Assembly: GCA_002633005.1 (NCBI GenBank)
Contig: NMRA01000302.1
Location: 207,192 to 254,822, forward strand
Direction: 5' to 3'
Length of the DNA: 47,631 nt
Source of the DNA: Phoronis australis
Taxonomy: Eukaryota; Phoronida; Phoronidae
Below, piece after piece: positions 26,101 to 35,100 of the stretch (positions within the stretch are counted from its first letter, which is position 1; each line of letters opens with the position of its first letter). Made by a program: the position numbers and the translations under genes. The notes under the pieces are model-generated. The model ran no database searches and was not told the DNA's origin. It saw nothing but the letters and a program-made list of their open reading frames with translations.

Positions 26101-29100
26101 CACATTTTCACATCTAGTACCCGTTTAGTTGCAGCAGCTGGCTATGGGCATAGAATATAGGGTTTAGGGAACATCGACCTCGGGAAACATCGTCACAGGA
26201 AATATCAGTTCTGGATAATATCGGTCCCGGGGAATATCGTAAAGCATCGGGTATTTTATAACCGCCGGGAATCTTTGAGTTCATTTTCAAATAAACCACT
26301 GGCACGTACCCGGGTGCTTAACAGAGCCAAGCCGGTATACTCTTTCATTTAGGACTGTAGCTGTTCTCTTTTGATTTGCAGGTTTGAAGTCCCCCCACTT
26401 GAATCGTTGGAGCAGGCCTACACTTTACATACGCGCACCCAGCCTAAAATATAGGGCGGGTCGAATTCTTCCTGTTACTGAAAAAAATCAACGAGGACCA
26501 AAAAACGGGGCCAATACGTTCAGGCTTGCCAATCGTGCATCCGCGCCGAATTCCTGTGGACTTTGTGAATTTTTGTCTCGTTTACTCAAGGGACTTTTTG
26601 TTTCACTGAGGGAACTTTTTTGCCCAATTCGCCAATTCGCCCCGATCCCCCCTGGATGCGCCCATTATTTACGCTGGCAGCAACGTGGGAAAGTCAAATC
26701 ATATTTCGCGCACGTAGCCCCAGAAATAAGGGGTTAGATAATTTCTTGGTAACTGAAAGTAAAGACGTGGCCGTCGCTTGGCGATTAATAGGGTTGTCAT
26801 TTTCACTTTCAGTGGCGGATTTAGAGGGGGGGCCATGCCCCCCCCTAAAACTCTCCCAGATTCTATTTGGTAGTTCGGAGGTGCGCCTTCTGACGGGCAA
26901 AATCCTGGCTAATACTCTGCTCTGGCCTCCCCCCTAAATAAAAATCCTGGATCCGCCCCTGACTTTGGCTGTCATAGGCAATAAAAAACGAGACGCACAT
27001 CTCCAAGTCACGATTTTCTGCCGGGACCGCTTGCGCGCTAACAACGGGACCGAACAGTACCGCAGTGCCGGCAATATCAGGAATGTTGTGGTGGATATTT
27101 GGTACATGTAATAAGGACATCTTACGCAAAAAATAAACATATCTGTCCACCACAAAGTTTGATAAGTTGATCGCTTAAGAATTAGTGGAAACACCGCCGT
27201 GTTGTGACATTTTATCACGTGTTATGCAGTGGCCCGAAACTTTCCGGCCCGAAACCGGAAACTTGCAAAAGTTGCCGAAAGTGTAAGCAAATGAAACGCG
27301 TCAAAGATCGATTCTGCATATCCCATGTTCACGCGACTTGCTGACATGTACAAGTCATCGGGAGGGCTGTTCTCGGTTGGCGTTCTTTTGAACTTGGATT
27401 TGGAAACAACCAAATAACGGTCGGATTAAAAAGGTTGCCTTCGTCTTTAACAGCAAAATTATTATGATCATTATGGGGACAAAATTATTATGACCATTAT
27501 GAGGACTACATTTTATATCCATTATGCGGACAAAATCATTATTGTGATCATTATGCAGACAAAATTGTTATGACCATTATGCAGACAAAATTATATCGAT
27601 GATCATTATGCGGATAAAATTATGTTGATGATCATTATGCAGACAAAATTATGTTGATGACCATTATGTGGACAAAACTATGTTGATGACCATTATGTGG
27701 ACAAAATTATGTTGATGATTATTATGCAGACAAAATTATGTTCATGACTATTATGCATACAAAACCATGTTGATGATCATTATGCGGACAAAATTATGTT
27801 GATGACCATTATGCAGACATAATTATGTTGATGATCATTATGCGGACAAAATTATGTTGATGACCATTATGCGGACAAAATTATGTTGATGATCATTATG
27901 TAAACAAAATAATGTTGATGATCATTATGCAGACAAAATTATGTTGATGATCATTATGCAGACCAAATTATGTTGATGACCATCATGCGGACAAAATTAT
28001 TTTTATGACCATTATGAGGACAAAATTATGTTGATGACCATTATGCAGACAAAATTATGTTGATGATCATTATACAAACAAAATAATGTTGATGACCATC
28101 ATGCAGACAAAATTATGCTGATGATCATTATGCAAACAAAATAATGTTGATGACCATTATGCGGACAAAATTATGTTGATGATCATTATGCAAACAAAAT
28201 AATGTTGATGACCATTATGCGGACAAAATTATGTTGACCATTATACGGACAAAATTATGTCGATGATCATTATGCAGACAAAATTATGTTGATGACCATT
28301 ATGCAAACAAAATAATGTTTATGACTATTATGCGGACAAAATTATGTTGATGATCATTATGCAGACAAAATTAGGCTGATGATCATTATGCAAACAAAAC
28401 TATGTCGATGATCATTATGCGGACAAAATTATGTTGATGACCATTATGCGGACAAAATTATGTTGATGACCATTATGCAGACAAAATTATGTCGATGATC
28501 ATTATGCAGACAAAATTATATTGATGACCATTATGCGGACAAAATTATGTTGATGACCATTATGCGGACAAAATTATGTTGATGATCATGATGCAGACCA
28601 AATTATGTTGATGACCATTATGCGGACAAAATTATGTTGATGATCATTATGCGGACAAAATTATGTTGATGATCATGATGCACACAAAATTATGTTGATG
28701 AACATTATGCGGACAAAATTATGTTGATGACCATCATGCGGACAATATATTTCGATGATAATTATGAAGACAAAATTATGTCTATGATCATGATGCAGAC
28801 AAAATTATGTTGATGACCATTATTCGGACAAAATAATGTTGATGATCATTATTAAGACAAAATTATGTCTATGATCATGATGCAGACAAAATTATGTTGA
28901 TGACCATTATGCGGACAAAATTATGTTGATGACCATGATGTGGACAAAATTATGTTGATGACCATTATGCAGTCAAAATTATGTTGATGATAATTATGCG
29001 GACAAAATTATGTTGATGATCATTATGCAGACCAAATTATTTTTATGACCATTATGCGGAGAAAATTATGTTGATGATCATCATGCAGACAGAATTAAGT

Positions 29101-32100
29101 TGATGACCATTATGCGGACAAAATTATGTTGATGACCATTATGCAGACAAAATTATGCTGATGACCATGATGTGGACAAAATTATGTTGATGATTATTAT
29201 GCCAGGCGTGCGTTCAGTAGACGCTAGGACCTACGCTAAGACCTAGCTAAAACCTAGTCAATTTCACGAGTTCTAATTTAAAATGCACGGCAATATCTCG
29301 CGTAATCTCGCGAAGTCTTACTTTTTAGCGAGGTCCTAGTGTTACTAAACGGGAGGCACATTTCTTCCGAGAAGTGTAAAAACTTTGCTCGCATACGTTG
29401 GAAATTCCAGTTCGCATTTAGCTACTTGATACGAGCTGACAAAAATCTCAGCTCGCATTTCCAAATTTCAGGTCGCAAATGCGACCTGCAGCTCGTTATG
29501 TCGAGACCTTGTTTGGGACTTTAAAGCAGTAGCAAATGACCTGCCAATTCCAACGGAATATTGAAACAGATGTCATAATAGTAAGAGAACATCAATGGCC
29601 TCGTTAGTACATCCCTAGATAAACCCGCTGTTCGTTAAAGAAACTGATCTCTTTCAGTTATAAAATTCCTCTTTTTCGTTAGACAAGCAAAATTTTCTGA
29701 GCTTGGAAGGAAATTGTCAGTTCAGTCTTGCTTGCCAACAGGCTCGCCACGTGAAGTAACCTGGTGTGGCAAAAGGCCAAATTGTTGAGCTTCATCTCAA
29801 GCAATGGCAAATTGTCAGTTCTCTTTTTACCTCTAAATCACGTCCCATCTGAGAAAATTTATCCCAGTTTTGAAACGGTGAGCGGTCTACACCAAATGTT
29901 TCTTCTTTAGCATCAGGCGAGTTAAAGTAAAACATGTTTAACCTGGATGTGCATAAGATGTGACTGTGTACAATTGTTCTTGAGAGTATAACTTTAATGA
30001 ATACACAGTATAGCAGCAGGATGGTAAAATCTCGCAAATTTAGGACAGATATGGCAGACAATTGAAGTCTCGATTTCATTTTTTTCATAAAAGATAATCC
30101 CCCACAATGAATGTTTTGCAACTTCTGCGTTCTACATGTATATCACACCTGTCACTAAACACTGTTTTGGGAATTTTTTGCCATTCACAAGCCATGTAAG
30201 ATTAAAAGAGGTCAATTTTTACACATAAGTTTTGTAGTATTGTAAGGTATAACTTACAATCAACTGTCAGTTGTTGGGCAGGGTCCCAAGGTCCTGGATC
30301 GCCAAGACAGTTATAGCAACAACGAAGGTATTGCAAATGTTCAGCCACGGACAAGTTGCGGAGAGTGATGTGCGCTACGGATGAGTTTTGCCAGACAGCC
30401 TGTAGTGAAACCAGTGAATACAGAAATTAAATAGAGAGCATCCATCGTTAACCTCCTCCCTAGAAATCAATCTATCGCCTGTAGAGAACGCCGTCCTAAA
30501 GACGCAGCGACGACGATTCCGAGATTAGCCTTCCGAATGTACCGCAATCCTGCCCTCTAATTGAATCGAGCACAGGCCCTTCGTCGGACTGGGACATGAA
30601 CGTAAAGACAGGAGCTATTTCTATATCGTCTCGCTGTTTTGCCTTCAGTTCGCCCGTGCTCCAAGAAGGCAACCAAGTGAGATCGTCCATCCGGGTCTCC
30701 TTCCCGTTGTCTCCTCTTCCTCTCACAACTACACCGATAGTAGGTTGGGAACATTCTTGATAATCAACTCGTTCACGAACCCCGGTAAGGCCTTGTGTAA
30801 AGCGGGTCCGCGTTCACGTGTTGTGATCCCTTTCATTGTTGAATCTCGAAGTCGTATGTATCAAATGTAGCGATCCACTCGGCTACCATGTCGACTGTAC
30901 TTTAAATTGCAAAGCCATTTTAACGAGTTGTTATCACTTCGGACTATGAACTTCCTTCCCAAAGATAGTGGCGGAAGAGTTTAACAAATGCGACCACAGC
31001 GAGCAGTTCTCGATGTGTGGTGCAGTAAAGACATTGCGTTTTTGATAGTGCCTTGATAGTGAACGCAATGATCCGCTTTTTTGGATTCTCGAAGAGGTTC
31101 AGACATTCAAGGCATGTTAACAGTCGTCGCTTGACGCAAAACTATAATTATTCCTTGTTACAGAAGAAAGGGGCGCCGCAAAAGTAGGGAAGTCTTGAAT
31201 AGCGAGACGCCAACCACAGGAAACTTGGCATCTCACTGCCAATGGTTGGAAAAGGCCAAGAATGGCCTGCTTCCTCCTTGGCTGGGTCACACGCGATACC
31301 CTCGAATTACACCACGTGGCAAAATTGATTTGAAGACCAAGAAGGCTGCAGTTTTTGGACTTCAGGTTAAGGCCAACTTGACGGAAACGTTGTAGGATCT
31401 ATTTCAGTCTGTAGATACCCTCGTAAAAGACTTTGCATGACAGATCCCAGTGTTAGCTAATACATTCATGTGCAATCTTGAGACTGAGGCTCTGTCTAGT
31501 TCGCCACCGGGCTGTAAACCATAGGTATGTGGACGATACGTTTGTTGTGTTTTTATCCAAGAACTCAGTCAACACCTTTTTCAATCTCATGAAAAATATG
31601 AATCTGTCCTTAAACTTCTTCATTGAATCTGAGCACGAGTCGTGTTTACCTTTTCTAGATGTCTTGTTTAAATGCAAGGATAGCACCATTGTCGCATCTG
31701 TCTATCGTAATTAAGCCCAGTTTTCTGGGATTTATCTTAAGTTGATAGTTTTGTGCCGATCCTATACAAGAGATGTCTAGTCAATTGCTCGTCATATTGT
31801 GCCTGGAGACTTTGTTCTACCAATTTAAATTTTGATAGTGACGTAGCTAGGATTTTCCAGTTTTTATGTGCCAATGGTTACCATTTGAATTTGTTGGTCT
31901 GTCTAGTATATAATCCCACATTGTTTAGTCATCTGAAACTAGACAGACCAACAGCCGTGGGGGAACATAATTTGGCGACTGGGCATTCCATCTCCCTTGC
32001 GTCATCCAGGATCCTAGCCAGGGAACAAACTTGGCATATTCGTAAGCTCAAAGAGGCCATAAACATCAACAGTCAGCGCCCTCTCTTGAACCGGGACCAA

Positions 32101-35100
32101 GGACTCCACTTACCCCCGTGTACTACAGCATTCTTAACGAGCGAAAGGCGGGAAATCCCTCATTCATCGATAAAGACTTGGCGGACCAGGTTGAAATGTC
32201 TGAAGACAACATACCTCGTCCCTATAAGTAAGTGACCTTCTTATATACTAGAATAATGTGATTGTATTCGGTCAAACCAACAACCAATAGAGACAGCTCC
32301 CTGATAAAAAGTTTCCTTTTCCATATTTTCATCTACTAAGAAACTGTTTGTTTCTCAACTTTCAAGCTTTGGAGCTTCCATATCCGGTAACTTACGTCAA
32401 ACCAAGACAAAACTTAAGTCAAAATTTTAAGACGAAGTTACACGTATGATCACATTCGTGGGACAGATTTAACATAAACTTAAGATTTGTTTTAATATTG
32501 ACTTATGTTTAAGGTTTGTCTTAGTTAAGACAGTTTTCTTGAAAGGGTCCTAGTGTTGTCGGTTTATATGAAAAGAACCAATACATACCCCCGGAGGAAG
32601 CTGTGTGTTTTTAAACGTAATGCGAAATGGCTTGTCTGACTTTGGTTGGCAGCTATTCTCATGCTTCGCTTTTTTACTGACAGCACAGGTCAGCTGTAGG
32701 TCCTGGCCAACATCTATGACAGGTTCATTTGGCAACAAGGTCACTGGAATGAATAATAAATGCATACAAATCAGCTTTTTAAACAAAATTCATTTCTTCA
32801 CCTTGCACACCAGAGCTACATGTGGGTTCAGGGGGCGCTCGTGTGCTCGAACCTTCGCCAGCAAAATCAAATGCCATACTGAAATTACCAAGCACACAGC
32901 ACTCCAGCAGCCTCATTTTTCTACCCCTGAGTTCACTTACGAGACTTTTAACAAGTAAAGATAAAAGAACGTTCCTAGAGATCGCGTTTAAAAGCAGTGA
33001 CGTCTTCAGCCTTTCTCTTTAGAAGATGAATGGAGTAATTATCAATGACGGTCACAATAGCTCATAATACGGTGCATCACAACAGAAGGACTTTAAAAAG
33101 AGAAATTCTTTCTATCACTGAAAATTGAATTATACATTCTTCATATATATATATAACAGCAAGCCTGTGTTTTTGAAACGGGATGAACTACTTTCTGACA
33201 AGTTTCAGTGCCTCAAATTATAAATTGCCCCCATCGTCGGAGTTACGACACATAACTTGGAAACGGTGACGCAAATAAACAGGGCACTACACGTTCTTTT
33301 ACGAACATGACATTTCATTTTTCCTTTCTACTTTATCCTGTACTGGTGAGACTTTCCATGGAAAGTGGCCAACTGGGGCAGACGCAAGACACTTGTGAAT
33401 GTGACAAGGTCAGCCGTGATCAAGTGAGTGAAAAACGGGACTTTACTTGCGCATACTCGAAAACTTCGAGCGAAGGGGTGATTGGTCAACGAAGCTGGAA
33501 AGTTGAGTTACGGGATGGAATTCTTCGATTTTGGGAAATAATCAAAGATGTCTACGGAACGCACCGCTGGGAACTCGGCAGTGCAAGCGCAACAAAATTT
33601 CCAGAAAATTTAACTTACAGCCACAGCGTATGGAAAAGGCGTTGACAGGTGTCGCTGCACAAATCAGAAGTAACGTGATAGTGAAAGTTTTCACTAATGA
33701 CCACGAAATAGTCAAGGGACAAGCGGCAGCTGCAAAGGTACACAGTTACTAAAGTCATTTCCAAAACGTATTCCAGTAACAAGAAATCAACAAGCAAGTA
33801 ATGAGATTGAAATTTAACGATGTTGTTGTTAAAAACAGCGTTTCCACCGTGATTCCTTATCATACGAGTCTTGGACAGCGCACCATAGGAGGCTGAGGGG
33901 CTTTAGCCGCACTTTTTTCAGTGCTGCGCCGCCCACATTACGGCGTTTTCCCGTTGCTCCAAACTCTTTCGATTCTATAGCCCAACAACAAGTTGGGAAG
34001 TTTACTCATGTAGCCAATATCTTACACGACTGATTAACTCCATTCTGGCATTTATGGTTGGAGGGCCAGCTCTCTTTTGTTCGATAATTGCTCTGATCTC
34101 CAACAAGATCGTATCTACCCTGACTGGGCTGTGCTGTTAAAAATAAAAGTTATAACATATTTTAACATAAATCATTAGCATTTCTGAAATCTTCGTCAAA
34201 TGTTGATCAGGTTTAGTTTTTGAATTGCCAAAATCGCCCAACTGCAACCGAAGTTACGACAATCTATTCTTTCCGAATACACCAATTCACTCTGAGTTTG
34301 ACTGTGTTCACACGTGGTCTGTAATAAGCCTGGTAGATAAGTGACCTGCTTGTTGCCGTAACAGACAAAAGAGTGTGCTTGGCAGTTAACAAAGAAGCTA
34401 GATGTTATCACACGCTCAGAACCCCCTTCGTCTGGTAAAGTGACTGAACGGCCGTAATGAACCCATGAGATAACTACAGCACATTAAGATTTCAATCTAC
34501 CGTGGGTGCTGCGGAGTGCAGTGCTTGTTCAAAGTTAAACAAAAGCAAAAACGGGCTAGATGACGAATGTTATTTGGACAAAATATAACTCGAGGTTTTC
34601 ATCCACTGCAAATGTTTCTCAATTACCGGCGCTGGTGTCGTTTTTGAACTGTGTTGTGGGACGGCTATAGGCTGGTAAGAATATGCTGACGTCATACAGT
34701 AGGTAACATGCAGAGTATTCGAATATTTAGTGACGACGTACCGTGGCAGTATATGATGCAATTTGGACCCGAATATAAGAATAGACATGCCGTCACACTG
34801 ATTCCAAAACGTCACAATGACGTCAAATGATGTCATGCTAAACATTCCTATAGGCAATATGTCAGAAAAAACACTGTTCACGCTAACTCGCCAATACAAA
34901 ACGTAGTACGACTAAGCAACAATAAATAAAAATGAAATAAAAGACTAGAACCGATTCAGAGCACAATATGGTGGACAAGTTTTAACATTCCACGAGAAAA
35001 TCGAAAGAAATCAAAAAATCACTCTAGGAGTCATCTTTCAGATTCAGCTTAAACTTTGTGCATGTAATGGTGGTGTGGCTCTGATACAAAAATCACTAAT

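Noticed and set aside
29792-30121. 109-codon minus-strand frame with a donor-like GAG|GTAAAA
   Set aside because: Does not fit the phase between exons 4 and 5 and shows no domain; possible chance frame.
33307-33645. 112-codon plus-strand frame with a signal-like start (MTFHFSFLLYPVL)
   Set aside because: No domain, no splice support and no repeat of the frame elsewhere; lies in an intron of the minus-strand gene. An inverted CCAAT nearby is weak.
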